Origin: Akkermansia muciniphila
GTDB taxonomy: Bacteria; Verrucomicrobiota; Verrucomicrobiia; Verrucomicrobiales; Akkermansiaceae
Length of the DNA stretch: 64,000 bases
Direction: 5' to 3'
Assembly (NCBI RefSeq): GCF_030848305.1
Contig: NZ_CP114598.1
Location: 186,001 to 250,000 of the forward strand
In this document: positions 9,376 through 20,666 of the stretch, piece by piece
Numbering within the stretch: the stretch's first letter is position 1
Layout of the letters: the number at the start of each line of letters is the position of its first letter
Translations under genes and position numbers: made by a program
Notes under the pieces: generated by a model
Seen by the model: the letters and a program-made list of their open reading frames with translations, nothing else
What the model was told of the DNA's origin: nothing
The model's database searches: none

Positions 9376-10194
9376 ATGCAGCCATTCATCCGCGTCCACC
9401 AGCTCAGACAAAGCTTCGGCACCCAGGAAGTGCTGAAAGGCGTAAGCTTTGACGTGGGCAAAGGAGAACTGATGGCTTTAATAGGAGGCTCCGGAGCCGG
9501 GAAAAGCGTCATTCTGAAACATCTGGACGGCCTGATGGAACCCTTGGACGGTTATGTGGAAATAGACGGCAGGCGCATCAGCGGCGCGCCGGAAAAAATC
9601 AAAAAGCAAATCCGCAGCAAAATCGGATTCATGTTCCAGCAGGGAGCCTTATTCGACTCCCTAAGCGTGGGAGAAAACGTAGCTTTCCCTCTGCAGGAGG
9701 CGGGGATCAGGGATGAAAACGAACTGGACACCCGTATTTCAGCCGCTTTGGACTCCGTAGGGCTGCTGGGACAGCAGGAAAAAATGCCGTCCAGCCTCTC
9801 CGGCGGCATGATCAAGCGCGTCGCCGTAGCCAGGGCAATCATTACCACTCCGGAATGCCTGCTCTATGACGAACCCACCGCGGGCCTGGACCCCATCGTC
9901 ACGGACAGCATCAGCTTCCTCATCCGGCAGATCTGCAAGGACAAAGGCATCACCACCGTCATTGTCTCCCATGACATGCCCAGCGTGATCCGCATCGCGG
10001 ACAAAATCGTCTATCTCAGAAACGGTGAGGTTTACTGGACGGGAACTCCGGAAGAACTGCTGCACTCCAAAGACGAAATCCTGCAAAAGTTCCTGTACGG
10101 GGACTCCGGGGAAAACTGGGCTGCCCTGTCCGGCAAAAATGAAAATTTCCAACGGGTTCTGCTGGAACGGGCGGAACGGGAACGCAAACAATAA
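9376..10194 (+). CDS. mlaF: MlaF-family ABC transporter ATP-binding protein
   Basis: 272-residue ATPase that powers the Mla lipid transporter. It shows Walker A GGSGAGKSV (about residues 37-45), a Q-loop in GFMFQQGALFDSLSVGENV, signature LSGGMIKRVAVARAI, Walker B LLYDEPTAGLDPI and H-loop VIVSHDM. The signature LSGGM and the sequence ALFDSLSVGENVAFPL are typical of MlaF rather than of importers or exporters. It lies 15 bp after mlaE and 18 bp before the MCE-domain gene, so the three form one transcription unit. Confidence 0.92.
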   Translation: MQPFIRVHQLRQSFGTQEVLKGVSFDVGKGELMALIGGSGAGKSVILKHLDGLMEPLDGYVEIDGRRISGAPEKIKKQIRSKIGFMFQQGALFDSLSVGENVAFPLQEAGIRDENELDTRISAALDSVGLLGQQEKMPSSLSGGMIKRVAVARAIITTPECLLYDEPTAGLDPIVTDSISFLIRQICKDKGITTVIVSHDMPSVIRIADKIVYLRNGEVYWTGTPEELLHSKDEILQKFLYGDSGENWAALSGKNENFQRVLLERAERERKQ

Positions 10195-10212
10195 CCATCT
10201 TGCCACAGAGCC

Positions 10213-11217
10213 ATGAAACAGAAACTTAAACCGGAAACATGGGTAGGCCTCTTTCTGATCGCCGGAATCCTGATGATTATCGGAGTCATCCTGGGATTCG
10301 GCAACATCAAAACATCCAAAGAGCAAACCTACCCCATCAACATTATTTTCAAAGATGCGGCGGGACTCATCAAGGACTCACAAATCCGCCTGGGCGGCGT
10401 CACGGTGGGGAAAGTCACCAAAGCCCCTGAACTCCTGCCTTCCGGCAATGAAGTCATGCTGGAAGCCAACATCCAGAGCGACGTGAAAATCCAGCAAGGG
10501 TCCGTCTTCCGGGTGGACATGCAGAACATCCTGGGCGACAAATACATTGATATCGTCCCTCCGGCCCAGCCCACGCATGAATACATCCTTCCCCATGCCA
10601 CCATCATCGGTCAGCCGGAAAGCGATTTCAGCAAAATCAAAAACAATGCCGTGGGCGCCACAGAGGAAATCCTGAAAATCCTCAAGCAAATCGAAAAGAA
10701 TTCAGACAACATTGACGACGCTATCCTCAACATCGGAGAGGCGGCCAAAGGACTGGCCCAGACGACCAGACTGATCAACGAGGGCGTTTTGAATCAGGAA
10801 AACCTCCAGCACCTCGGCAGCGTACTGTCTCAAATAAACCGGGCCGGAGAACAACTCCCCGGTCTCATGGAAGAAACGCGATCCTCGGTCGCGGCCATGA
10901 AAGATACCGTCCGGGATGCCCGCAAACTCATTGCCGGAGCCGAAGAAAAATTCAGCACTCTGGACCCCGCCATCAAGGAAATTCCCCCCACGCTGGCCGC
11001 ACTGCGGAAAGCATCTGAACAAATCTCCTCCATCACGGCTGACGCACGTAAAAACCAGGGCTTTCTGGGATTGCTCATGTACGACGCGCGCTTCCGGGCC
11101 AACGCTCAGGAATTCATCCGTAACCTGAGGGATTACGGCATTCTGCGGTACCGGAATCCTAACGAACCCCAAGTCAAACCGGACCCCCGCGGCGGTTTTT
11201 CAGGAAGCCGCCGCTGA
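10213..11217 (+). CDS. mlaD: MlaD-family MCE-domain lipid-binding protein
   Basis: 334 residues: an N-terminal membrane anchor (about 11-30) in KPETWVGLFLIAGIL, then a single MCE domain (about 38-125) with FKDAAGLIKDSQIRLGGV and ILGDKYIDIVPP, then a long helical region to the C-terminus. In E. coli MlaD is about 180 residues, so this protein carries an extra 150 or so residues of predicted coiled coil, as many non-proteobacterial MCE proteins do. The MCE ring forms a hydrophobic channel for phospholipids in the periplasm. It is the last gene of the mlaEFD unit. Confidence 0.9.
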   Translation: MKQKLKPETWVGLFLIAGILMIIGVILGFGNIKTSKEQTYPINIIFKDAAGLIKDSQIRLGGVTVGKVTKAPELLPSGNEVMLEANIQSDVKIQQGSVFRVDMQNILGDKYIDIVPPAQPTHEYILPHATIIGQPESDFSKIKNNAVGATEEILKILKQIEKNSDNIDDAILNIGEAAKGLAQTTRLINEGVLNQENLQHLGSVLSQINRAGEQLPGLMEETRSSVAAMKDTVRDARKLIAGAEEKFSTLDPAIKEIPPTLAALRKASEQISSITADARKNQGFLGLLMYDARFRANAQEFIRNLRDYGILRYRNPNEPQVKPDPRGGFSGSRR

Positions 11218-11254
11218 CAGGCCGCACAATTCCGGGTGAAGCCGCTTTACACAC

Positions 11255-11284
11255 TTGCCAATAGTGAGAAGCGTGCTAAATAAT
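11255..11284 (+). promoter_or_regulatory. Candidate sigma-70-like promoter
   Basis: TTGCCA and AATAAT are separated by 18 bp in the 143-bp gap after mlaD, about 75 bp before the small membrane-protein gene. It fits the start of a separate transcription unit for the three small proteins. It is called by eye only. Confidence 0.35.
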
Positions 11285-11360
11285 TTCCAATGTGAGAGGC
11301 GAAAACATGTAAGCCGACATGTTTTTCAACAGAAACCAACCCTTAATACTCTAATCAACC

Positions 11361-11687
11361 ATGCAAGACAACCAAACCGAACTTGAAACGACCGCAGCAG
11401 CAAATGACACCTCCTGCTCCTGCCCTTCCGCCCGCGAGCTTGCCGTCACCAGATTCCAGCAGGCCAGGGCTTTCGCCGCGGCTAAAGTAAATCAAATCCG
11501 CAAGGCGGCTACGGAACAGGCCAGCACCATCTGCGACTACGCCCAGGAAAAGGGAGAAGTCATCCGTGACAAGGCCAAGAAGTTTCACGAAGCGGGTGAA
11601 GAATACGTGAAGGAAAAACCCACCCAGTCCGTGCTGATTGCCATGGGCGTGGGCCTTCTCATCGGCCTGCTTATCCGCCGTCGCTAA
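11361..11687 (+). CDS. YqjD/ElaB/DUF883-like small C-tail-anchored protein
   Basis: 108 residues. A polar, helical N-terminal part rich in Ala, Glu and Lys ends in KPTQSVLIAMGVGLLIGLL followed by IRRR, a hydrophobic tail with a GxGxxxG-like pattern. This is the layout of the YqjD/ElaB family: an amphipathic coiled domain and a C-terminal membrane anchor. In E. coli these proteins bind ribosomes at the membrane in stationary phase. The Cys pair in SCSCPSARE near the N-terminus is not typical. The next two genes match the YqjE and YqjK positions of the E. coli operon, which supports the call. Confidence 0.65.
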   Translation: MQDNQTELETTAAANDTSCSCPSARELAVTRFQQARAFAAAKVNQIRKAATEQASTICDYAQEKGEVIRDKAKKFHEAGEEYVKEKPTQSVLIAMGVGLLIGLLIRRR

Positions 11688-11753
11688 CCCTCTCCTTTCA
11701 TTCCGCGCCATGCGCGCCGCGCGCATGGCGTCCTCCCCTCATCAAACCGAACC

Positions 11754-12200
11754 ATGGGACTGATTGACAAACTCAAGCGAACCTTCGTCACCCCCCTTGT
11801 GGAGGAAAAGGAAGAAGGAATGGCCATGGTCCGGTCCCTCCGGGAAACCGGGACGGCAGCCCTGGCCCATGCGGAAGCCCTGGCCGCACTGCTCAAACTG
11901 GAACTGAAGGAAGCGTCCAAACGGCTGGGCAAAAAAACGGCCCTTCTCCTGATGGGGGCTTTCATGGCCTTCTTCGGCTATCTTTTTCTGTGGTGCCTGC
12001 TGACCGTGGTCATGGCGTACTTCTGGGGATTCATCGCCGGGCTTGCCGTCACCACGGGGCTTCATCTCCTGGCGGCCGCCGCGGCGTTCATCCTTTTCTG
12101 CCGAACCCATGTAACGCCTATCGCTCCTGCGACGGCGGAAGAACTTAAAACGGATTTATCATGTCTGCAAATGGCTCTCAAGAAAAGCTCGCACTCCTGA
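11754..12200 (+). CDS. YqjE-like (holin superfamily III type) membrane protein
   Basis: 148 residues. An N-terminal amphipathic region (about 1-60) is followed by two membrane segments: about 63-88, containing LLLMGAFMAFFGYLFLW, and about 95-118, containing GFIAGLAVTTGLHLL. The layout and length match the YqjE/phage_holin_3_6 family, of unknown biochemical role. The gene overlaps the following one by 40 bp in another frame, which indicates translational coupling. Its position second after a YqjD-like gene mirrors yqjD-yqjE-yqjK. Confidence 0.6.
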   Translation: MGLIDKLKRTFVTPLVEEKEEGMAMVRSLRETGTAALAHAEALAALLKLELKEASKRLGKKTALLLMGAFMAFFGYLFLWCLLTVVMAYFWGFIAGLAVTTGLHLLAAAAAFILFCRTHVTPIAPATAEELKTDLSCLQMALKKSSHS

Positions 12201-12547
12201 TGCGGGTGGCTTCCTCCCGGCTGGATATCGTTAATGAAGCGGACAGCCTGGTGCAAAAGACGCAGCAGCAGGCCGACCACTTCCGTAAATTGAAAAAAAA
12301 GGCCATGTCCCTGCCTGTGATCGGCTCTATTGTCGGTACGGTGGGTGGCGTTCTTCTTATCCGCATGTTTACGGGGAAAAAAAGAAGAAATCCGGCCCCT
12401 TCCCCGCAGCCGCCCGCTTCCGGAAGCTGGATTCATTCCTCCATCTTCCGTTTCATCGTTGAAATCCTGATCACCCTGGCTTTTCCTTCCCTGAAAAAAA
12501 TGGGGCTCGGCCTGGCCGGCAAAAAATTCCTCAGCCTGTTTAAATAA
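12161..12547 (+). CDS. Small hypothetical protein, YqjK-like position
   Basis: 128 residues, starting MSANGSQEKLALLMRVASSR. A charged helical N-terminus is followed by a hydrophobic segment at about 47-66 (LPVIGSIVGTVGGVLLIRMF), a basic and Pro-rich linker, and a second weakly hydrophobic region near 88-105. It begins inside the preceding gene (40-bp overlap). Sequence similarity to YqjK is not clear; the comparison rests on gene order and size. No function can be assigned. Confidence 0.5.
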   Translation: MSANGSQEKLALLMRVASSRLDIVNEADSLVQKTQQQADHFRKLKKKAMSLPVIGSIVGTVGGVLLIRMFTGKKRRNPAPSPQPPASGSWIHSSIFRFIVEILITLAFPSLKKMGLGLAGKKFLSLFK

Positions 12548-12927
12548 CAGGATTTTCCGGCTAAGACAGCGGCTTTTTGCCGCCTCTTGAAAAAGGTTCG
12601 GGAATGCCGTCGTCGCAAAAAAACAGAGGCATTCCCCTGCGGCGTTAAAGAAAAACCGCCCCCCCTCCCTGTCTTCCAGGGAACGCCAAACCAGGCCCGG
12701 AGGGAAAAGACAATCTCCCGCGCCGCTCCCCTGTGTGATCCTCCTTCCCTTTCCCGGGAACAAACGTCCGCGGATCTTCCGCAAAGCCCCCTTTCTCAAA
12801 ATTCTGCATCTGTCGCGGAACGGCGCGAAGCCGCTTTTACAGAAATCGGTTCCCGAATATTTTTTGCTGGTCAAAAAAGCTCTGTTTTCGTTAGTATGCA
12901 GCTTTATCAGTTTGCTGCATTCACAAC
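12548..12927. other. Intergenic region before the PilT pair
   Basis: 380 bp without a convincing gene. A short GCGGC-TTTTT-GCCGC hairpin near 12570 could end the small-protein operon, but its stem is only 5 bp. Open frames here run into the PilT gene in wrong frames and look like shadows. A promoter for the PilT genes probably lies near 12860-12910, where the sequence becomes AT-rich, but I cannot place it. Confidence 0.4.
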
Positions 12928-14010
12928 ATGAGCGAATACATTTTGCCCCACGTCGACGGATATCTCAAACTTGGACAGGATTACGACTGTTCCGATATCC
13001 ACCTTGCCGTCAACAGCCGTCCCACCTGGCGCCGGTTCGGCCAGCTTCTCCCCATCTGGGAGGAAGCGCCCAATCTCACGCCCCAGGACACGGAAGTGCT
13101 GGCGAGGGGCTTTCTGGAAGACCCGGAATGGAACCGCCTTCAGCAACGGGGGGACGTGGACTTCGCCTACGCCAATGACTTTGGCCGTTACCGCGCATCC
13201 GTGGTTAAACAGCGCCTGGGTTATGACATCTGCTTCCGCATCATCAACACGCGGGTGCGCACCATGGAGGAAATAGGCCTGCCGACGGAATACGTGGTGC
13301 CCCTCACCCGCTACACCAACGGCCTCATTTTAGTCACGGGTTCCGTAGGTTCCGGTAAATCCACCACGCTGGCCTCCATCGTGGATTTCATCAACCAGGA
13401 CCGCCACGACCACATCATCACGCTTGAAGACCCCATCGAATACCTGATTCCCTCCAAAAATTGCCACGTCAACCAGCGTGAAGTGCATAAACACACGGAA
13501 TCCTTCGCCCGGGCGCTCCGCGGCGCCCTCCGTGAAGACCCTGACGTCATCATGGTGGGGGAAATGCGCGACCTGGAAACCATCTCCCTGGCGCTCACGG
13601 CGGCTGAAACCGGCCACCTGGTGCTCGGCACCCTGCACACGGGCTCCGCTGCCCGTACGGTGGACCGCGTGCTGGACGTCTTCCCGGTGGAGCAACGCGA
13701 CCAGATCCGCATCATGGTCAGCGAATCCCTGCGCGGCATCATCTCCCAGCAGCTGGTTCCCAGAGCGGACGGCAACGGCCGCGCTCTGGCCATTGAAATG
13801 CTGGTTAATACGCCCGCCATCGCCAACTGCATCCGCGAAGGCAAGACATTCATGATTCCCGGCTGCATTCAGACCGGGAAAGCCCAGGGCATGATCCTGA
13901 TGGACGACTCGCTCCGGGCCCTGCACCAGGCGGGCCTCATCACCACGGAAGACTGCATCTTCCGCGCGGAAGACAAAACCATCATGAAATCCTTCCTGGG
14001 AATCAAGTAA
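12928..14010 (+). CDS. PilT/PilU-family type IV pilus retraction ATPase (first copy)
   Basis: 360 residues. PilT-family hexameric ATPases depolymerise the type IV pilus. The motifs are present: Walker A in the unusual form GSVGSGKSTT (about 134-143), Asp box LEDPIEY, Walker B-like DPDVIMVGEMRDLETI, and His box LVLGTLHTGSA. The N-terminal SDLHL motif is replaced by CSDIHLAVNSRPTW, and the protein is more diverged than the next gene. It may therefore be the accessory PilU-like member, or serve a different pilus. It is followed after 25 bp by the second ATPase. Confidence 0.85.
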   Translation: MSEYILPHVDGYLKLGQDYDCSDIHLAVNSRPTWRRFGQLLPIWEEAPNLTPQDTEVLARGFLEDPEWNRLQQRGDVDFAYANDFGRYRASVVKQRLGYDICFRIINTRVRTMEEIGLPTEYVVPLTRYTNGLILVTGSVGSGKSTTLASIVDFINQDRHDHIITLEDPIEYLIPSKNCHVNQREVHKHTESFARALRGALREDPDVIMVGEMRDLETISLALTAAETGHLVLGTLHTGSAARTVDRVLDVFPVEQRDQIRIMVSESLRGIISQQLVPRADGNGRALAIEMLVNTPAIANCIREGKTFMIPGCIQTGKAQGMILMDDSLRALHQAGLITTEDCIFRAEDKTIMKSFLGIK

Positions 14011-14035
14011 CCTTTAATTTTGAAACACTCCTGTT

Positions 14036-15130
14036 ATGGCAGTCATCGACCAATACTTCAAATATCTCGTAGAAGCGGGCGGCTCCGACCTTCACCTCAG
14101 CGAAGGCCAGCCTCCTAAAATCCGCGTCAACGGGACCATCTCCGCCATTTCCGACGAAAACCTGGAAGGCCAGGCGTTCAAAAACCTCCTTGCGGAAATA
14201 TGCGATCCCCAGGCTTTTCAGAAATATCTGGAAGAAGGGGACCTGGACTTTGCCTATGAAATGGATGAAACATCCCGTTTCCGCTGCAACTATTTCAAGC
14301 AGCAGCACGGCCTGGGGGCTGTTTTCCGTCTTATTCCCACCAAAATAGCCACGCTGGAAGAACTGGGCGTGCCTACGGTCGTCAAGGAATTCGCCCACAT
14401 GAGATCCGGCCTTGTGCTGGTCACGGGACCCACCGGCTCCGGTAAATCCACCACGCTGGCCGCCATCATCGACTACATCAACAGCAACCAGGCGCGGCAC
14501 ATCATCACCGTGGAAGAACCTATTGAATTCGTCCATCCCAATAAAAAATCCATCGTCACCCAGAGGGAAGTGCCTCTCCAGACGCCTTCCTTCGCAGACG
14601 GCCTCCGGGCTTCCCTTCGTGAAGACTCCGACATCGTGCTGGTGGGTGAAATGCGTGACCTGGAAACCATCTCCCTGGCGCTCACGGCGGCTGAAACCGG
14701 TCTTCTGGTATTCGGCACCCTGCACACGAACAACGCCAGCAAAACCATTGACCGTATCATTGACGTATTCCCGTCTGACCAGCAATCCCAGGTGCGCACC
14801 ATGCTTGCGGGCTCCCTCCGCGGCGTTGTGGCGCAGCTCCTGATGAAGCGCAGTGACAAACCGGGACGCGTAGCCGTCAACGAAATTCTCTTTGCCACGC
14901 CGGCCGTGGCGGCCATCATCCGTGAAGGCGCCACGCAGAAAATCCCTGACGTCATCGTCGGCGGCAAGGCCATGGGCATGCAATTCATGGATGACGCCAT
15001 CTGGCAGAAACTCCAGCAGGGCATCGTCTCCCCGGAAGAAGCCTACATGAAGTGCATTGAAAAGAAGAGATTCCGCAACTTCCTCCCACCGGAATCCGCC
15101 CGTCTGGCAGACGCCGGCGGCGGAAACTAA
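14036..15130 (+). CDS. pilT: Type IV pilus twitching ATPase PilT
   Basis: 364 residues with all PilT hallmarks: N-terminal AGGSDLHLSEGQPPKIRVNG, Walker A GPTGSGKSTTLAA, Asp box VEEPIEF, Walker B SDIVLVGEMRDLETISLAL, and His box LVFGTLHTNNASKT. The C-terminal AIRxGK-like retraction element appears as IIREGATQKIP followed by GMQFMDDAIWQKL. It drives pilus retraction for twitching and adhesion. It is the second of two tandem paralogues and precedes a periplasmic isomerase by 24 bp. No pilin, pilB or pilC gene is next to it. The large prepilin-like gene 9 kb away may belong to the same or a related system (inference). Confidence 0.92.
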   Translation: MAVIDQYFKYLVEAGGSDLHLSEGQPPKIRVNGTISAISDENLEGQAFKNLLAEICDPQAFQKYLEEGDLDFAYEMDETSRFRCNYFKQQHGLGAVFRLIPTKIATLEELGVPTVVKEFAHMRSGLVLVTGPTGSGKSTTLAAIIDYINSNQARHIITVEEPIEFVHPNKKSIVTQREVPLQTPSFADGLRASLREDSDIVLVGEMRDLETISLALTAAETGLLVFGTLHTNNASKTIDRIIDVFPSDQQSQVRTMLAGSLRGVVAQLLMKRSDKPGRVAVNEILFATPAVAAIIREGATQKIPDVIVGGKAMGMQFMDDAIWQKLQQGIVSPEEAYMKCIEKKRFRNFLPPESARLADAGGGN

Positions 15131-15154
15131 GCTCTTTACCCTCTTTCTCCTGCC

Positions 15155-16228
15155 ATGTCTCCCACTGGAAAGTTCACGCTCAGGCTTGTGATTTATGGAG
15201 CATTCCTGCTCTATCTGGTGGGGGACCTGTTTGTCTGGCACGGCTTTTTGGCCGGCAGAATGGACGCGTACCTGAAACCGATGCCGGGGCCGCCAGGAGA
15301 CACCTCCGCCCGGATAGCGGAAGTGTATGGAGAACCTGTCACCGCCAACCAGCTTTCCCGGAGGATTACGGAACTGAAGCTGCTGCGCCAGCCTCCCGTG
15401 CTGGATATGGACGGCGGGTTCAAACTTACCCATGAACCGGACATCCCCGGCGATCTGGCTCCGCGGGCCAGGTATGACCTGATCGGCTCCTCCCTTTTGC
15501 GCCTGAAAACCAGCGTCAATGACCTCCAGCTTCCCAACCGCAATGCGGAAGCGGCGCGCGCCGTGGAACAAATCCGGTCCCGTTTTGACGGAAACACGGA
15601 ACAATACCTGAAAACCCTGCATGACCAGAAACTGACGCAGGAACAATTTCAAAAAAAAATAGCAGCCAGGCTCAAACAGACGGAACAGCTCTACCGGGCA
15701 ACCGCCCAGGCGGCGGAACCGTCCGGCGAAGACCTGAAAACCTGCTACAATCTGATCCGGGACCAGCTCACCCCGCCTGATTTGCGGAAAACCAGGCACA
15801 TCTTCCTGGCTACCTTGCACAGGGATGAAGCCCAGGTCAGGCAAACTGCGGAAACGCTGCTGGCGCGGCTGGAGGCGGGGGAATCCTTCTCCCGGCTCGC
15901 CAGGGAATTCAGTGAAGACGAACGTTCCGCTCCCGCAGGCGGGGAACTCGGCTGGATCAACCCCGCCCGCGCAAAGGAAACCCTGGGTCTGGCTTTGGCA
16001 GACGTTCCGGACAACAAGCCGGCGCTTCTCAAAAGCCGGTGGGGGTGGCATCTTGTGGAAGCATCCCCTGTCAAAAAAGGGAAAACGCCATCCTATGAAG
16101 AAGCGCTCCCGGCTCTTAGGGATGCAGCCCGGAGCCTCAGAAAAGCTCAAGCCGTGGAATTGTACATGGACGGTCTTTTTGAAGAAGCCCACCTCAGAAA
16201 CCGCATCAAAAACAAGCAGGTCCGCTGA
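15155..16228 (+). CDS. Parvulin-type peptidyl-prolyl isomerase, SurA/PpiC-like
   Basis: 357 residues. A single N-terminal membrane segment (about 6-28) would anchor it with the body in the periplasm. A helical SurA_N-like region (about 45-190) is followed by one parvulin domain (about 208-300) with KTRHIFLATLHRDEAQV, LAREFSEDERSAPAGGELGWI and KSRWGWHLVEA. Such proteins catalyse prolyl cis/trans isomerisation and act as chaperones for outer-membrane proteins. Only one isomerase domain is present, against two in E. coli SurA. It is probably co-transcribed with pilT (24-bp gap). Confidence 0.85.
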   Translation: MSPTGKFTLRLVIYGAFLLYLVGDLFVWHGFLAGRMDAYLKPMPGPPGDTSARIAEVYGEPVTANQLSRRITELKLLRQPPVLDMDGGFKLTHEPDIPGDLAPRARYDLIGSSLLRLKTSVNDLQLPNRNAEAARAVEQIRSRFDGNTEQYLKTLHDQKLTQEQFQKKIAARLKQTEQLYRATAQAAEPSGEDLKTCYNLIRDQLTPPDLRKTRHIFLATLHRDEAQVRQTAETLLARLEAGESFSRLAREFSEDERSAPAGGELGWINPARAKETLGLALADVPDNKPALLKSRWGWHLVEASPVKKGKTPSYEEALPALRDAARSLRKAQAVELYMDGLFEEAHLRNRIKNKQVR

Positions 16229-16411
16229 CGCTCCAATTCCGGCAAACGGACCTTCATAAAAACCGGCCCCTCCCCGCCTTCCCTTAATCCGGAACATTTC
16301 CCGGAGTCACACGGCTTCCCTGCGGCCGGCTTCCGGCAGGCATGAAACGTCTGCATGAAACGGGGAAAGGCGGCAACCTCCCTCTTATTTGCCTTTCCTG
16401 ACGAATTCCGC

Positions 16412-16440
16412 TTGCTTTCAAACGCGGGATGAATTAAATT
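16412..16440 (+). promoter_or_regulatory. Probable promoter of the tRNA gene
   Basis: TTGCTT, a 17-bp spacer and TAAATT. The -10 element ends 18 bp before the first base of the tRNA, so transcription would begin roughly 10 bp upstream of it. Confidence 0.55.
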
Positions 16441-16458
16441 CCTTCCGGTATTTCCCAC

Positions 16459-16534
16459 GGGGTATTAGCTCAGTTGGTAGAGCGTCTCGTTCGCAATGAG
16501 AAGGTCAGGGGTTCGAATCCCCTATACTCCACCA
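16459..16534 (+). tRNA. tRNA-Ala (anticodon CGC)
   Basis: A 76-nt cloverleaf with encoded CCA. The acceptor stem GGGGTAT pairs with ATACTCC and includes the G3:U70 wobble pair that is the identity element for alanine. The D arm is GCTC/GAGC. The anticodon stem TCTCG/TGAGA encloses TTCGCAA, so the anticodon is CGC and reads GCG. The T arm is AGGGG/CCCCT with TTCGAAT. All parts fit a functional tRNA. Confidence 0.96.
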
Positions 16535-16586
16535 TCCATCTCTTTTTCCCGCCACTGTTTTTCATTCGGGAATAACGGGTAGCCCT

Positions 16587-18134
16587 ATGAATGGTAACTT
16601 ATTTAAAATTGTACTGGTTTCAGTCGTTGCCATTCTTCTGGCCATCATAGGCGGCATCATGTCGGCGGACGGGGATCCCCTTTCCATCGTTCTGGCTGTT
16701 TCCCCTTTTGTTCTGGCCGCCTTATTCCTGATGAAAGGGAAAGTGTGGTATCTGTGGATGTTGATACCCATTCTTTTCCTGCCCATCCCCTCTTTAAGGG
16801 ACTACGCCCCTCTCCTTGCTTACGGAATAACCCTTCCTTTTTACTTGTGGAACGCCATGCTCAGGCGTTCAAATTTGACGTGGAATTCCGCTCCTGTTCT
16901 GGACGCTGTCGTCCTCGTGCTGTTCATGCACGTGGGCTACATCTTCCTGAGCCACCCCTTCGCTCTGGGGCTGGATGTGCTGGAAGACTACTACGGAGGC
17001 AAGGGATATATCCTTTTCCTACAGGCCCTCCTGGCCTATCTCTGCCTGTCCTCGCTAAAAACAACCAGCCATGAACTGGGCAAAGTGCTTCAATGGGCCG
17101 TTTTCCTGACCATCGTTTTTACCCTTATCTCAACTGCCCGGAATCTCCTTTCACCGGACAGCGCCGGGGCGGATCTTGCCGCAAACGCGGGTTCTCCAGA
17201 CACGCTCTCCGAAGATTCCCGGAACTCCTCTTTCCTCAGAATTTCTATCTTGGTGCTGCAACTGCTCATCATCAACTACTCCGTGTGGCAGATGATCAAG
17301 CGTCCCTGGTGGGGGGCGCTGCTTCTTCTTGGAACCGTCGGCATCCTGTTAAGCGGATTCCGCTCCGCCATGGCCCAGGTTCTGTTGCTGTTCTTCACCA
17401 TCTCCCTGATCTACAAAAGGTGGTTCTTCTGCCTTCTGGTTCCCTTCTTCGGAGCGCTTCTGCTTTTGCTGCTCTCCTCTGCGGGAATGCTTCATTCCCT
17501 GCCTTTCGGCATCCAACGTACGCTTTCAGCCGTTCCTTTCCTGGACGTCAGCGCGCAAGCCAAGGCAAACGCCGAAGACTCCGTCAACTGGCGTTTTGAG
17601 ATGTGGAGCTGGGCTCTGGATGACCGTGAACACTTTATTCAGGATAAAATATTCGGAGACGGCTTTTCACGGGATATCAGCATCGTGAAAGCCAATGTTT
17701 ATGAAGAAGCCTACAACCTGAGCAAAGACCAAAGCGCCTTTGCATGGAACGGTCAGTGGCACAGCGGCCCCATTTCCACGATTCAAACGCTCGGCTACAT
17801 CGGGATTTCCCTGTACCTCATCCTGTCCGTCGTTGGCATGACCTACGCATGGATCGTCAGTAAAATCTACCGCAATCATCAATACAAACTCGGCATCCTG
17901 TATGTTTCCGCCGTCTATTTCACCAAACCGATCTTTTTTTTCCTGATCTTTGGTGAAAGCATCACCATTGCGATGGACATCATATCCCTGGGCATCATTA
18001 AAGTACTCTACTCCTGCGCCAAGAGGGAGGGGCTCTACGTATCCCTCCATGTCCGCAAGGAATACATGCCGCTCATGATCCGGAGAACGCAGGAAAAACG
18101 GCAGGCCGCCGCAACGGCATCCATTTCCGCCTGA
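16587..18134 (+). CDS. Polytopic membrane protein, O-antigen ligase/polymerase-like
   Basis: 515 residues with roughly ten hydrophobic segments and one larger polar loop (about 305-400). This is the general layout of Wzy polymerases and WaaL ligases, which join or transfer surface glycans at the periplasmic face. The SGFRSAMAQ segment resembles the short Arg-containing motif often seen before the large loop in these families, and WNGQWHSGP lies in the loop. The downstream gene is kdsB (Kdo activation), which fits an LPS role. The family assignment is by layout, not by a decisive motif; an oligosaccharide polymerase for capsule or exopolysaccharide is an alternative. Confidence 0.5.
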   Translation: MNGNLFKIVLVSVVAILLAIIGGIMSADGDPLSIVLAVSPFVLAALFLMKGKVWYLWMLIPILFLPIPSLRDYAPLLAYGITLPFYLWNAMLRRSNLTWNSAPVLDAVVLVLFMHVGYIFLSHPFALGLDVLEDYYGGKGYILFLQALLAYLCLSSLKTTSHELGKVLQWAVFLTIVFTLISTARNLLSPDSAGADLAANAGSPDTLSEDSRNSSFLRISILVLQLLIINYSVWQMIKRPWWGALLLLGTVGILLSGFRSAMAQVLLLFFTISLIYKRWFFCLLVPFFGALLLLLLSSAGMLHSLPFGIQRTLSAVPFLDVSAQAKANAEDSVNWRFEMWSWALDDREHFIQDKIFGDGFSRDISIVKANVYEEAYNLSKDQSAFAWNGQWHSGPISTIQTLGYIGISLYLILSVVGMTYAWIVSKIYRNHQYKLGILYVSAVYFTKPIFFFLIFGESITIAMDIISLGIIKVLYSCAKREGLYVSLHVRKEYMPLMIRRTQEKRQAAATASISA

Positions 18135-18232
18135 CCGCCCCTTTCCTTCCCCGGGAAAAACAGGCGTTCCTGATGCTTGAGGCTGGACTAATTCAAAGGG
18201 AGTTGCTACCTTTCGGTGCGGTTCCTTTTCCC

Positions 18233-20600
<2,368 letters not shown>

Positions 20601-20618
20601 TCCCTTCATCAAGCCCGG

Positions 20619-20652
20619 GGCCTTTTCCGGAATCTCCATTCCGGAAAAGGCC
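20619..20652 (+). terminator. Rho-independent terminator after pyrG
   Basis: A perfect 15-bp stem (GGCCTTTTCCGGAAT and ATTCCGGAAAAGGCC) with a CTCC loop, followed by TTCTCTTTCC. It starts 19 bp after the pyrG stop codon and ends only 14 bp before the symporter ATG, so it may also affect the leader of that gene. Confidence 0.85.
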
Positions 20653-20666
20653 TTCTCTTTCCAGGC

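Noticed and set aside
12735-13178. 147-codon plus-strand frame before the PilT pair
   Set aside because: It overlaps the start of the PilT-family gene out of frame and has no protein-like content.
14003-16297. 764-codon open frame on the minus strand
   Set aside because: It runs antisense across pilT and the parvulin gene and has no recognisable content.
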